From Gossypium raimondii (Eukaryota > Streptophyta > Magnoliopsida > Malvales > Malvaceae): 64,000 nucleotides of DNA. The translations under genes and the position numbers were made by a program. Positions within the stretch are counted from its first letter, which is position 1; each line of letters opens with the position of its first letter. Where the stretch lies: contig NC_068567.1 of assembly GCF_025698545.1 (NCBI RefSeq), positions 4,278,001-4,342,000 on the forward strand, written 5' to 3'. The notes below the pieces were generated by a model, which made no database searches, was not told the origin of the DNA, and worked only from the letters and a program-made list of their open reading frames with translations. Of this stretch, positions 45,436 through 61,027 are shown in pieces.

Positions 45436-47635
45436 ATGAAGATGTATGTTCGGTCCCTTTTTTCTCTTTAATTTGTCGCTTTAAGTTTGTTTCTTAGCGT
45501 TTTTCAGTCATTTTGTTGCAGAAAAGAAGCTAATGCCGGCGCACTTACCAATTTCGAAGTACTCGATTTTCTACGATCTCGAGGGGCATCGAAGGATCCG
45601 ACAAGAGTTATTGTTCCAATAGCACCATCTGAGTTCAAGGTTAAATTTTTGTAGCAAATTTTCTTTCCTATTTATACTTATTAGAAGAGTGAAAGCGGCA
45701 TCTCTTACTGAGTTTTTCTTATTATGTTCTAGGTTTATGATTATTTGGTAGAGAGTGCCGCTTGCAATCAAACGAAAGAACATGTCAAGGAGTTCTTGGA
45801 AAGGTGTAAAAGTTATAAACTTGCAAAAGCTGAGGTGCTCAACATCATCAATCTCAGACCATCTGCATTAGTTGAAATTGACCCGGTAAAGCTTTTCTTT
45901 TACATGTTTCTATTCTTGTGATATATTGCTCAAGGTATCATCCATGGTTCAATCATGTTTTTAAAGCTAAGCTGCATTAGTTGAAGTCAACCCGGAAAAA
46001 CTTTTCTTTAGTGATATATTGCTTGAGAACCATTCACTTATTCGTATCATCCATGGTCGAATCATGTTTTTAACACTAAGCTGCATTAGTTGAAATCAAC
46101 CCTGAAGAACTTTTCTTTTACATGTTTCTATTCTAGTGATATATTGCTTGAGCACCATTTTCTTATTTGTATCATCCATGGTTGAATCTTGTTTTTAACG
46201 CTAAGCTGCATTAGTTGAAATCAACCCGGAAAAACTATAATTTTACATGTTTCTATTCTAGTGTATATTGCTTGAGCACCATTATCTTATTCATATCATC
46301 CATGGTTGAGTCTTATTTTTCAACCTGAAAAAACTTTTCTTTTACATGTTTCTATTCTAGTGATATATTGCTTGACCACCATTATCTTATTCGTGTCATC
46401 CATGATCAAATCATGTTTTTTTATAGCTAAGCTGCGTTAGTTGAAATCTACCTGGAAAAACTTTTCTTTTTCATGTTTGTATTCTAGTGATATATTGCTT
46501 GAGAACCATTATCTTATTCGTATCATCCATGGTTGAGTCATGTTTTTAAAGCTAAGCTGCATTAATTGCAATCAACCCGAAAAAACTTTTCTTTTACATG
46601 ATTCTATTCTAGTGATATATTGCTTGAACAGCTTGAACACCATTTTCTTTATTCGTATCATCCATAATTGAATCATGTTTTTCTATAGCTAAGCTGCATC
46701 AGTTGAAATTGACCCAGAAAAACTTTTCTTTTACATGTTTCTATTCTAGTGATATATTGCTTGACCACATTATCTTATTCGTATCATTTATGGTCAAATC
46801 ATGTTTTTTATATAGCTAAGCTGCATTGTTTGAAATTGACCCAGAAAAACTTTTCTTTTTTACATGTTTCTAGTGATATATTGCCTGAGCACCATTCAAT
46901 TATTCATATCATCCATGGTAGGATAGTATTTTTAAAGCTAAGCTGCATTAGTTGAAATCAATCCAGTAAAGCTTATCTTTTACATGTTCCTATTCCTGTG
47001 ATATATTGCTCGAGCACTGGTATCTTATTCATGTCATCCATGGTTGAATAAGGTTTTTATAGCTTGGCTGCATTTACTAGGATGTATGATTTTTTTTGTC
47101 AACTCTTATGCCAACAGTATGACATCTCGTGGTACGAATTCAAGTCATTTCTTCATGCCAAATAGTATGTCAAACATTGGAGCATAATATAATTGATTTG
47201 CAGAAGGGGAATGAGTTTATTACATAGCTATATTTGATTTGTCAAAGAACCATCTTTTTGAACCCAAAACTTAGTCTGGTTGGTTCATGCAGTCATGGGT
47301 TAAGAGTTCGAATTCCAACATCTGCAACCCCTTCTTTGCCGTCTTTGGTAATTGGCAATTGCTTTACTTAATTTGGCCTTTTCTCTCTCCAGATAATAGA
47401 GGAATCTGAGAAACGATTCGGAGAACAACTAGAAGAGCTTGTTAATTTGGTGGTAGAGGTGTTGCCAGAGCCTCCTACACGAAAACTTCCCGAACCAGAA
47501 AGCAATGAGGTTAAAGAAGACACCATGGATGGAAAAAACATGGATGAGGATAAAACGGAAACTGTAACAGTTGAACAGATCGACAAGGATCAAACAGAGC
47601 CAAATGAAGATGGTGAACAAATTGTGGTTAGTTAA
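45436..47635 (+). CDS. RPC9: DNA-directed RNA polymerase III subunit RPC9 (CRCP/Rpb4-like)
   Basis: Exons 45436-45443 (only ATG AAG AT), 45522-45639, 45733-45885 and 47393-47635 give 173 aa. The product starts MKIKEANAGALTNFEVLDFLRSRGA and continues PSEFKVYDYLVESAACNQTKEHVKEFLERCKSYKLAKAEVLNIINLRPSALVEIDP. This is the HRDC-like Rpb4/RPC9 domain that, with RPC25, forms the stalk of Pol III for initiation on tRNA and 5S genes; the animal homologue is CGRP-receptor component protein. The C-terminal tail is acidic (KEDTMDGKNMDEDKTETVTVEQ...). The ATG at 45436 was chosen because MKI directly abuts the conserved EANAGALTNFEVLDFL through a good GTATGT donor. The third intron (1.5 kb) is inflated by a tandem array. 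The last few residues (IVVS) lie at GTGGTTAG, so a further splice there cannot be excluded. Confidence 0.92.
45863..47085 (+). repeat. Tandem array derived from the RPC9 exon 3/intron 3 junction
   Basis: About eleven diverged units of 108-136 bp in head-to-tail order. Each contains a piece matching the end of exon 3 (CTGCATTAGTTGAAAT...ACCC), then CTTTTCTTTTACATGTTTCTATTC, GTGATATATTGCTTGAGCACC, ATCCATGGTTGAATCATG and TTTTTAAAGCTAAG. Units start near 45863 (the real exon), 45972, 46081, 46205, about 46320 (truncated), 46432, 46556, 46692, 46821, 46942 and 47067. The true donor is CCCGGTAAAG; in most copies the GT has become GA (CCCGGAAAAA, CCCAGAAAAA), while the unit at about 46942 still reads CCAGTAAAGC. 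Confidence 0.85.
47255..47345 (+). repeat. Possible tRNA-related repeat in RPC9 intron 3
   Basis: ACTTAGTCTGGTTGGTTCATG resembles box A and GTTAAGAGTTCGAATTCCAAC resembles box B, about 30 bp apart. No tail or target duplication was identified. Confidence 0.35.
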
Positions 47636-47639
47636 TGCC

Positions 47640-48855
47640 CATGCCTGATAATTACCATGACAATGGTGCTCCTGGTTTTGCATATATTTTATGAACTGAA
47701 GTTCATGCATTAGGAACCTCTATAACCAGTGGAATTATCCAGTTCTTTTTTTCTTGATGCAGATGATATGTAAAGTTGAAACTCTATTTTGCTATATCAT
47801 GCCCTTTAGCTATAACTTTCACAATAATTTTTGTACGACACATAAGTTTCATCTAAAGGTCTGTTTTAACAGCCGACACCCACTGCTGCATTTTTTTTTC
47901 TTATTCTACAACTGCAGCTCCTTCGGAAGCCCAAATTCGATGGATTTCTGGCTCAACACTTTCCTCATGATTTGCTTCAAATTGGAATGGACATTTAGCC
48001 AGTCTGGTACCTGTATTGTTGATACAAGAACTGGGAAATGATTATAAGACTATCATAAGTCTGGGCTAATAACAACAGGAACCATGAACAATAAAAATAT
48101 AAAGACATGGTATATAGTATAAGTGATAAATAAATCACTACAAACTAATGCATAAATGTCTACATAATAATCTCAAAAAAAGAAAAGAAAAGAAAAGAGA
48201 AGAACAAATTGATGTATCAATTTGATCAAATCATTGAATTTTGCATCTTAACCTCGCCATCATCAAATCAACTTGACAATGAATACTGACTAATCAAGAA
48301 AAAAAATGTCAAAAGCCACAAGAGACTCATTGTACCAATGATGAACAAAAGATTGAGTCTTAGATGACTTATTCTCCTCCTCATTTCGAATCTATCACCA
48401 GCGCTATGATCTATCATGATAAAGTCTTTTGAGAACGGTCCTTAATAGGTCTGGTGGCATTGTAAACTAAGGTAGTGAGAGAAATTATGAGAAAAAAGAG
48501 AGTTAAGTGAATATATATATTTATATATTAAAAGATATTATTGTAAATATTCAAATACGAGTAGTAAGGTCTTGAGCTAATCTTTGGTTAAACATTGAAA
48601 ATTTGAATGCCATAATGCCCTTCAAATCCTCTTAGTCATTTTTCTATTGCAAAAGTTCTTGCTAAGAAGAATGTCAATGTTGTGGCAATTCCACTTGAAA
48701 GGTAGTGAATTGTCCCTACAACATGTCCTTGTATAATACTCAAGGCTCTAGGTTGAGTAGCAGGAACAATTTTTAATTTATTACGATTCCAAACGATAGA
48801 TTCAATAAGTTATTGTCAATTATATAATCCATACAAAATCAGTACTTAAAAGAAG
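47640..48855. other. RPC9 3' region and intergenic DNA
   Basis: The 3' UTR probably runs to about 47980. An (AAAAG)n tract lies at 48180-48203. No other gene recognised. Confidence 0.5.
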
Positions 48856-48859
48856 GCGG

Positions 48860-49005
48860 GGACAAAATAGTACCAACTTTACCCATAACGCATCTCAATC
48901 CATAAATAGAAAATAATACGTTTTAGCGTACGTGAACTCATATTCTCCTACATTAACAATAATATTCATACCAATTGAACTAAAACTCAATCCGCTAATC
49001 TTTTT
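48860..49005 (-). repeat. SINE-like family D, copy 6 (minus)
   Basis: On the minus strand: GAGTTTTAGTTCAATTGGTATGAAT (box A side), ATTATTGTTAATGTAGGAG, ATATGAGTTCACGTACGC (box B), CGTATTATTTTCTATTTATGG, and GAGATGCGTTATGGGTAAAG. Confidence 0.65.
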
Positions 49006-49435
49006 ATATTTATAAATCCAAATTCAAACCTTTGTTTTTTACTCAAAATCGAAAATTGAACATTCTGAATTCACGCAATGTTTGGCTTCTATATGCGGAT
49101 GATGAGACGAGAGCTTACGTAAGCAAAGGCTTTGATTTAGACCCCCCCACCCCCCCAAAAAAAAGAACGCGGACCGGCCGGTCACCTCCTTCTCATGTTA
49201 AATGACCATAAAGCCCTCTCCACACTCCCTCACGTTTCTAAAAGAAATCGATTTTTTTTGGGCCCAAATAAATGGGAAGGGTTTATCTGTATTTTCACTT
49301 TCACATTCCAGCGAATTCTTAAAACTCGTCCCCAATTTCTCCGCTTATTAGCGTTGCCTGGAAGCGTTTTTTTTTTCTTTGTAGAATAAAGTAGATTTTT
49401 TTTTTAATTTGACGGGGAAAAAAAACAAACAAACT

Positions 49436-51574
49436 ATGACCATGGGTGCTGCAGACAAGGTAAATCTGTTTGTTTCATTGGAAAATTTGTTTACAGCATT
49501 AATTTTCCCGAGAAAATTTTTCTATGAGCAGTTTTTTTTCCCTCCTTTGGAGATGTAGTGTCGTGTTAATTGTTTGCAATTTTTTATTTTAGTTTTTCCT
49601 TATTCAGAAGCTGCTGAATTTGAGATTATTTATTTTAAAGCTAGTGATTTGAAAGAGTTTTTTTTTTAATTTAAAATCACAGCCATGGAATTGAAAATTT
49701 CAGCTATTCGCATAACTTGGTAGACTGAAGCTTTATTGGGTTTCTCTATGGCGATTTTAGTTCTTTTTGGTTGGTGGGTTCAATTCAGATTTGGGGGTTA
49801 AATATATTTTGTTCTTAAATTTTAGTTGATATATTGCTTGTATCTTATATTTCAAAGATTGTAAGTCAAAATTCCAAATTTTTTTTTTGTGGTCATTTTT
49901 AAAGAATTGGCTCGTCATATTGAGGATTTGATTGATAGACTTGTGCTCTTGTGTTTTAAGTACTCTTAATGGTTACTTGCAATGCATTGTTGTAAGAATA
50001 AATGTAATATTAACCAGCTAAATTCCTCTGATTCAATTTATTCTTCTCTATTTCAATCCTTGCTTATGATGTGGCATTATGGGGAGCAAGTTGGTTCATA
50101 AGATAGTTATTGGCGACTATTCAGTTCTCTTTGTTCAATATTTTATATATGTTTGATGAATGATTGGAAAAGGAAATGAGATTTTTTGTTGTGTCACTAA
50201 CTTTTTGAGTTTTGTAGAGGGAGGAAGTGATTCAAGCATGGTACATGGATGATAGTGATGAAGATCAGAGGCTTCCCCATCACCGTGAACCTAAGGAATA
50301 TGTATCCTTGGATAAACTTTCTGGTAAGCATCTTAGATAAGAAGCTATTGTTATTAGGTTATTCAAAGATTTTTGACATTGTACTCGTGTTTACCTTGCA
50401 GAGCTTGGAGTACTCAGCTGGCGATTGGATGCTGATAACTATGAAAATGATGAAGAGTTGAAGAAAATTCGTGAAGAACGAGGTTACTCCTACATGGTGT
50501 GTACCTTTTTTTTTCTCTCAAAAAGAATTTTCACATTTGATTGTGATGCAAACAAGTGCTTACGAGTAGGGTTTACTAACCATCAAAGAATGTTTTTTCT
50601 TCACTTGTTTGTTCGCCTCAATACCTGTTGATCATTCAGTATTTTGATAGTAGTGTATTAAAACAGAACTCTATTTAGTTTTCTTGTATGTCGTACTGTA
50701 TGTTATTTAAGTTGTTCTTGCTTAATAGCCTATAATCAGATTGTACTGCACCCTTTTATTGACAAGATACTCTATTTCTTCAGGACTTCTGTGAGGTTTG
50801 CCCTGAGAAGCTTCCAAATTATGAGGAGAAGATAAAAAATTTCTTTGAAGAACATCTTCATACTGATGAGGAGATCCGTTACTGTGTGGCAGGAAGTGGT
50901 AAGATCCCTTGATGACCTTTTTTGTTAAATGATAGACAATTTTTCTTTCTAAGCTGTCTTATTGTTTATTTCTTTGTGAAGGTTATTTTGATGTACGGGA
51001 TCACAATGATAAATGGATTCGCGTGTGGGTGAAGAAAGGAGGCATGATAGTTTTACCTGCTGGAATTTATCATCGCTTTACTCTGGATACAGACAACTAT
51101 ATTAAGGTACTAAGCAACCCACCTACCTCGTCTTATTCTTTCAAAAAGCGCACTTATTTCGGATGCTTTTTTGTAGGAGGTTCCCCTCATTCATTTAATA
51201 AATGAGCATGAAAGGTTGATAATGTTTGAAATCAATAGTAGTGCTTGTGATATTAAGAAAATTTTAAATATATGCATTTCTATCTCTCTCTGGGCCTTGA
51301 CATTTCCTCGAAAATTTATCAATGTAGGCAATGCGGCTCTTTGTTGGTGATCCAATTTGGACTCCGTACAATCGTCCGCACGATCATCTTCCTGCAAGGT
51401 ATGTTTCTTCCTTTGAATGTGGTGAAAATCTCTTCTTTCTCTTCACATCTTTAGTAAAAGAGCATTTGAGATCTGCTTGATGACAAACATTTTATTTTGT
51501 GTTGCAGGAAGGAGTATATCGAGAACTTTTTGCAGGAGGAAGGTGGTGGCCAAGCCGTTGATGCTGCCGCATAA
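49436..51574 (+). CDS. ARD: Acireductone dioxygenase (ARD, cupin)
   Basis: Exons 49436-49459, 50218-50323, 50402-50496, 50784-50898, 50982-51106, 51328-51398 and 51508-51574 give 603 nt, 200 aa, the usual length. An in-frame second ATG (49442) would give MGAADK; either could be used. The cupin metal ligands are visible: H99, H101 and E105 in [13 protein letters not shown], and H144 in [12 protein letters not shown]. The enzyme acts in the cytosolic methionine salvage (Yang) cycle. With Fe(II) it turns acireductone and oxygen into the ketoacid precursor of methionine plus formate; with Ni(II) it makes an off-pathway product plus CO. The product also includes [30 protein letters not shown] and [21 protein letters not shown]. 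In plants it is tied to ethylene and polyamine production because the cycle recycles methylthioadenosine. The frame is intact. Confidence 0.96.
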
Positions 51575-51599
51575 AATCAGCATTCATCTCTGGTATCGT

Positions 51600-52430
51600 G
51601 TCTTATAAAATATGAAACCCCGGATTTGCGGTAATAAATAAGTCTAGGCTTGTCTGCTTGCGATGTGTGGATATGGATCGTTATGGTTGTTGCTTGCTAT
51701 ATATTGCCTATTCCATATCGAAAATTCACGAACTTGCTATTTTTTTCTACATGTTATGTGCTTACTACTGGATAGGGTCTTAATAATCAAAGTTTACATC
51801 ATATACATTTCTATCTTTGGTTTCTGCTATTGCTTCGAAATGTTCATTCTTTGTTTACTTCTCTTGTTGCAAAAAAACTGAACCGGACATTAGACCGGTT
51901 ACTGGTTAATCTTTCGATTCCTGATTGAACCAGCAGGAATATATATAAAATAGAATGGGAGATAAATAGATGGACTGGTTCATACCAATACATCAAATTT
52001 TCGGTTAAATCAATCATTTCTTGATTGCATATTGTTTCGATTTTTACAACGAAGTTTTAGAAAATTAACAATGATTTTTCATTTTAGCTGGTGTAGTTAG
52101 TATCCTTACTGTTGTAATAATCAGGAAAATTTAGGTTTGAATGCTCTTCTGATTTAAGGGTTCAAGGGGTCATGGGTAATGTCTGTCAAAAGGGTGCAAA
52201 TTGAATTGTTTTGGTGAATAAATGGGAATGGGGTTAAAATGGTGCAAAATGAATTATTTCAATTCTATTCCACTTGTATATAATATTTAGTTTTATATGC
52301 TATTATACATATGACCTCTCATTTTCTTGTGTATTTCTTCTGTCTAATTGTAAGAAAAAAAAGAGAAGGCAGCAAGCTTTAACTCAGCCCCCTTATTTTT
52401 ATTTTTTATTTTCTGCAAATTTTTTTAAAA
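51600..52430. other. ARD 3' region and intergenic DNA
   Basis: The ARD 3' UTR probably extends to about 51880. ACCGGACATTAGACCGGTTACTGGTT at 51882 is a small palindrome-like word. No further gene. Confidence 0.5.
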
Positions 52431-52434
52431 ATTT

Positions 52435-55296
<2,862 letters not shown>

Positions 55297-55713
55297 TTGA
55301 AGGGAACTAGAGCTTGAAGGTGATGATGGGTAGTGGCTGTTGTTGGACAACATATAATATGTAGGGTGATTTGATCTCTTCTAAATACAACAAAGGTTTC
55401 TTGTATGAAACGCCAGCTTCTTGTTTCCATTCAATTCGTATAATAGGACAACAAAGGGCATTTCCCTACATTTATTTATAATCCTTGATCGTGATAATAG
55501 CAACATGTTGACAGTGATCCCGCCGGAATTATCACCAGACACCGGAGACTTTTGTTTTAAGTCATAACGGCATTACTGCTTTGTTTCGAGTCTGTATCAT
55601 TCCTCTGTAGGTTTATGGGAAATAGAGTTGTCCATTCTCTCGCTGTCATGAGCTTAGGAAGACATAATCTATTAATGTTTGATGTGAATTGTATGAATGG
55701 CGTTCATGATTTA

Positions 55714-56365
55714 GGGCCAGTTCTTCTTTGCTTTTGAAAAGTGCTGTGGAAAAATGCTATTGAAAAGTTCAGTTTAAAATTTGAGTGTTTAGCATTGCTG
55801 TCAAAAAGTGCTTTTGAGAAATAAAATGTCAATTTTAGACATGTTATTATCAAGTAACAAATATATATTTAACTAATATTTAAATTAGTTAATATCATTA
55901 TATTTTAGTAATAATATAAAAATTATTATAACTTGTTGTTAATATTTTAATATATAAAATATAAATTGTAAATATTTTTAACCAATAAATATTAATTATT
56001 TATAAAATTTAATTAGAATATATAAACTATATTTTAAATATTTAAATATTGTAATTAGTATTTTAATTTTTTTTTTACTTTTAATTAGTGATTTTAACAC
56101 AATTGTAATTAAACACCAAGAAAAAAAAAGAAAAATGCTATGTTATTGGAGGGGTGAAAAAGTAATTAAGCACCAAAAATGCTTTTGGGAGAGGAAATGC
56201 TAAAATTTTTAGCTTCTCCTTTTCAGCTCTTCTCAGAAGTGATTTTCAAAAACACTCCTGAAAAGCTAAAAATTTCAGCCAAAAGCAACTTGTTCTTCAC
56301 AGCTTTTCTTTCAAAAGTGCTTTTGGAGTCAGAAGTGCTTTTTTTAAGCAATGAAGAACAAGCCC
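55714..56365. mobile_element. PIF/Harbinger-type MITE, 652 bp
   Basis: Termini GGGCCAGTTCTTCTTTGCTT and, inverted, GGGCTTGTTCTTCATTGCTT, with a perfect TTA target duplication (55711-55713 and 56366-56368). Subterminal words such as AAAAGTGCTTTTGAG/CAAAAGTGCTTTTGG recur in both halves; the middle (55850-56110) is almost pure A/T. No coding capacity. Confidence 0.8.
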
Positions 56366-56368
56366 TTA

Positions 56369-57420
56369 GTAATGTGTGATACTATTGATGGTTAGTAAAA
56401 GGGTTGAATGATCTCATGAATTCAGAATATACTTGTTAAGGGTTGGATTACATGTCCAAACTTAAAAGTTTGTTCGATATTCAAAAGAACTTAAATATGA
56501 ATATTAGACTTAAAAAATAAATTTAAATAGAAAAATATTCTACTTTTTAAACGTTCGAACTTCGACAAACATAAAAATTATTAAAAATATTGAACTCAAC
56601 CCAACTTTTGGATAAATCTAATTCAAAGTAAACACCTCTTACCCAGTCCGATCGTTGAACTCGAGTTACTGGATGTTACAACAGTTAACAGAACAATTCA
56701 CATATATTTCTGACTTTAATATTCAATAAATCAACAAAACATTTCATAATTCAAGTATAATATGAATTACAACCAAAATCAAGCCTATGAAGCTCTTGAA
56801 CCAACTCAAAAATAAAATCAGGATTAATTTGAAACTTTTACAAAAAAAAAAGGAAGGTAAAAAGACAAAATAGGGATCACATGACCATGTGGTCGGGATG
56901 TGTGACAGGACGATACCGTGTGTAATAGATCATACAGCCGTGTAACAGATTGAGGCCGTGTAAGCTGGGGTTTCATTTTCAAGTGGCGAAAAATTAGAGT
57001 TTATTATATTTATATTAATATATATAATCATATTTAGGTTTAAAGGCTTCTCTAGAGTTTGTAAAATGAAAAAGCAATTTTTATAAACATGTGAGTTTGT
57101 AGGAGCAAATAAATGTTGAATATTAATATTGTATAAAATTAATAACAAATATTTGTAAGTTTGCATATGATTTGAGTATTTACAAAATTTATAAAAACTT
57201 TGTAAAACATCTTGATTTTAACTTCCATATGTTATATATGTGCCCCATACGAATATCAAACGCGATACTTCAAAAAATTCACATTTTCTTTCAAAGCCCA
57301 TGAGATTTGACAAATCACCAGTTCAGTCATGCATTTTATTTGGCACTACAAAGGGAGCACAAAGTGGGTGAAATTCACATCAGCAAAGTGACAATAATTC
57401 TCAACAATGGTGCATTTTTT
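56369..57420. other. AT-rich intergenic, nothing recognised
   Basis: The region between AKR copies A and B. A patch at 56870-56960 (CACATGACCATGTGGTCGGGATG ... CCGTGTAACAG) repeats CCGTGT-like words often found in gypsy LTRs; too short to call. Confidence 0.4.
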
Positions 57421-59040
<1,620 letters not shown>

Positions 59041-59234
59041 TTTTGAAGGAAATTACAACTCGATTGAAATCACTTGCTACTGAGAAAAGGAGAAGACTTG
59101 ATTGAAGTCTTAATAAGCTTAGCTACTTCCTATTTCAAATACTAAAAAGATTCCTCACACCAACCTATTTTTGTTTTTCATTTTAAACTAATCAGCTGAG
59201 CCTAACAATTTGTATTAATTTTTATTTCTTGGTA

Positions 59235-59237
<3 letters not shown>

Positions 59238-59284
<47 letters not shown>
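59238..59284. repeat. (AT)n microsatellite, about 47 bp
   Basis: About 23 uninterrupted AT units just upstream of AKR copy B; likely length-variable. Confidence 0.9.
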
Positions 59285-59287
<3 letters not shown>

Positions 59288-59529
59288 GAAGAAAGGTGCA
59301 AGATACCATACAAGGGATTAAACTATTTTCAATTGCAGACGTTGCCATGGACCCCATGCAAACATCACCATGCACAATCATTTTTTTTTTTGGATAACTT
59401 ATTTTATTTATCCAAATAAGCTGTTTTCTATATATTATAAAAAGTTAATTGTTTATAAAATTATATCCATTTTCCAATTAATTATAAAAACATACTCATT
59501 CTTTTTTTAATCCAACTGTTGTTGGCTTT

Positions 59530-60060
59530 TTAATAGAGATACTCATGAGTTGGGTCGAGCTGGATCTAAGCATGATATTAACATTCTTTATACTTGTCTA
59601 AGCACGACTCAGCTTGAAATATGGGCCTAAAATTTTATCCAAACTGCTTATATATGTAAAAGATTAACCAAAATCTATTTTAGGCCTGCCTATATTATTT
59701 TTTAAATTTTTTTAAAAATATTTATATTATATTATTTTAATATTTAATAATTTTATATATTTTTTATTTATTGAAATTTTTATATAGTCATCTTAACATT
59801 ATTTTAATATTTATATTAGAGTAGTATTATATATTTAGTATATGTTTATTTTTTTAATATGTTCTAAATTACATAATATATAAAAAGAATATAATATAAT
59901 GTATTATAAACTTAAAATGGGCTGAACCAAGTTGGATCTGGCCTTAAATATTCAAGCCCAAGCCCAATTCATATTTTAAATGGGTCTAATTTTTTTGCCT
60001 GAACCCATTTTTCGGGTCTAATATTTTTGTTTAAACCCTCTTAAATTTCAAACAGGCTTT
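59530..60060. mobile_element. hAT-like GC-ended element, right end cut off
   Basis: TAGAGATACTCATGAGTTGGGTCGAG at the left, GGGCTGAACCAAGTTGGATCTGGCC and CCCATTTTTCGGGTCTAATATTTTTG at the right are equivalents of the 28784 element. The normal last segment after TTTCAAACAGG is missing because plastid-derived DNA begins there (60063). Confidence 0.6.
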
Positions 60061-60062
60061 TG

Positions 60063-60540
60063 AAGTGATTGTCTGATAATGAGTAAGGAATATCCGCCTT
60101 TCTGCTAAAAAGGATATATTGAACTCATAATTCATTAGATACTTTTTATGAATGTCAACTAAGTATCGTAAGTAAATTGGTCCTGGTTGTTCAATCATTT
60201 GATAACCAGGGTTATTCTTTGATAAATAATCACTATGAGTCAAACTCAATAGAATTTGATCAATCTTTTTTTCTGTTGTTAAGGTGGAGAACTAAACCAA
60301 GAATTTTCTTTCTTTATCATCAATCGAATCACTGTTCGCGACCCAGAATTCTATTTTCTCATCAATCTAATCACCGCTCACGTTTTTTCTTTTTCTTATC
60401 AATGAATAGATCTCTTTATTTGTATAACTTAGATGTCTCGTATTTCTCGAAAAAATGATTCGATTGATGGGATTTGGTATGATACTTATGAGATCGATGA
60501 TATCGATGAAATTGATATTCAAATATTTCTTCTTAGAACG
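60063..60540 (-). other. Plastid ycf2 fragment in the nucleus (NUPT)
   Basis: On the minus strand, from about 60540 down to 60063, the sequence reads ycf2 of the chloroplast inverted repeat. Recognisable pieces: ISIISNP-like lead, [59 protein letters not shown], and [22 protein letters not shown] ... AERRIF ... HYQTIT, i.e. the segment just before the Walker A of Ycf2. Stops have arisen by C-to-T type changes (Trp after KNVSGD to TAG; Gln in FLVQFST to TAG), as expected for methylated nuclear DNA. The insertion junction at 60063 interrupts a hAT-like repeat. It has no function in the nucleus. Open frames on the plus strand here (60177-60458, 60455-60733) are shadows. Confidence 0.85.
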
Positions 60541-60544
60541 TATT

Positions 60545-61025
60545 GATACAAATAGTCCAACTCATGAACATGTCTATTTTTTAATATGTCCATCCAACAA
60601 AGAGAGTATTAAGACTAAACTGCCTTCTTTTAAAGATATCATGTGTACTCAATCAAACACAAGATTACACCGATTACATTTGATGATGGTTTCTTACACT
60701 GAGAATGTTTGGGTATGCGTGTTATTACACTAATTGCTTTCGTGACTGTTAGAACAATTTGTGTAACATCGAGGAACAACAGTTAAAAAACCAGATGCAT
60801 AAATACACCAAGGATTCTTATATGAAGTTTGATGAACACACCTACATTTGCAGGATTTTACCTAGAGATTGAATACACTAATAAGTCAACAATACAACAA
60901 CTAATTACAACTCAATTAATAAAAATGTTAAAAAAGAGGGGAAAAAGACAATTTTCTTCACTTTGATGGATCGGAGATCCTTCTACCCTGATTTGCTTTT
61001 GTTTTCTCTTTCTATAACTTGTTTT
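60545..61025. other. Intergenic, origin unclear
   Basis: DNA to about 60740 has a less biased composition like the NUPT, but I could not match it to a plastid gene; the rest is AT-rich. Confidence 0.35.
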
Positions 61026-61027
61026 TT

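Noticed and set aside
45863-47085. Regular repeats that could suggest a CRISPR array
   Set aside because: Units are head-to-tail and diverged, with no unique spacers, inside a eukaryotic intron.
59238-59284. AT-run as replication origin or matrix attachment site
   Set aside because: A plain dinucleotide microsatellite explains it; no further evidence.
60177-60733. Plus-strand open frames in the plastid-like region
   Set aside because: Antisense shadows of the ycf2 fragment; no plastid gene reads that way.
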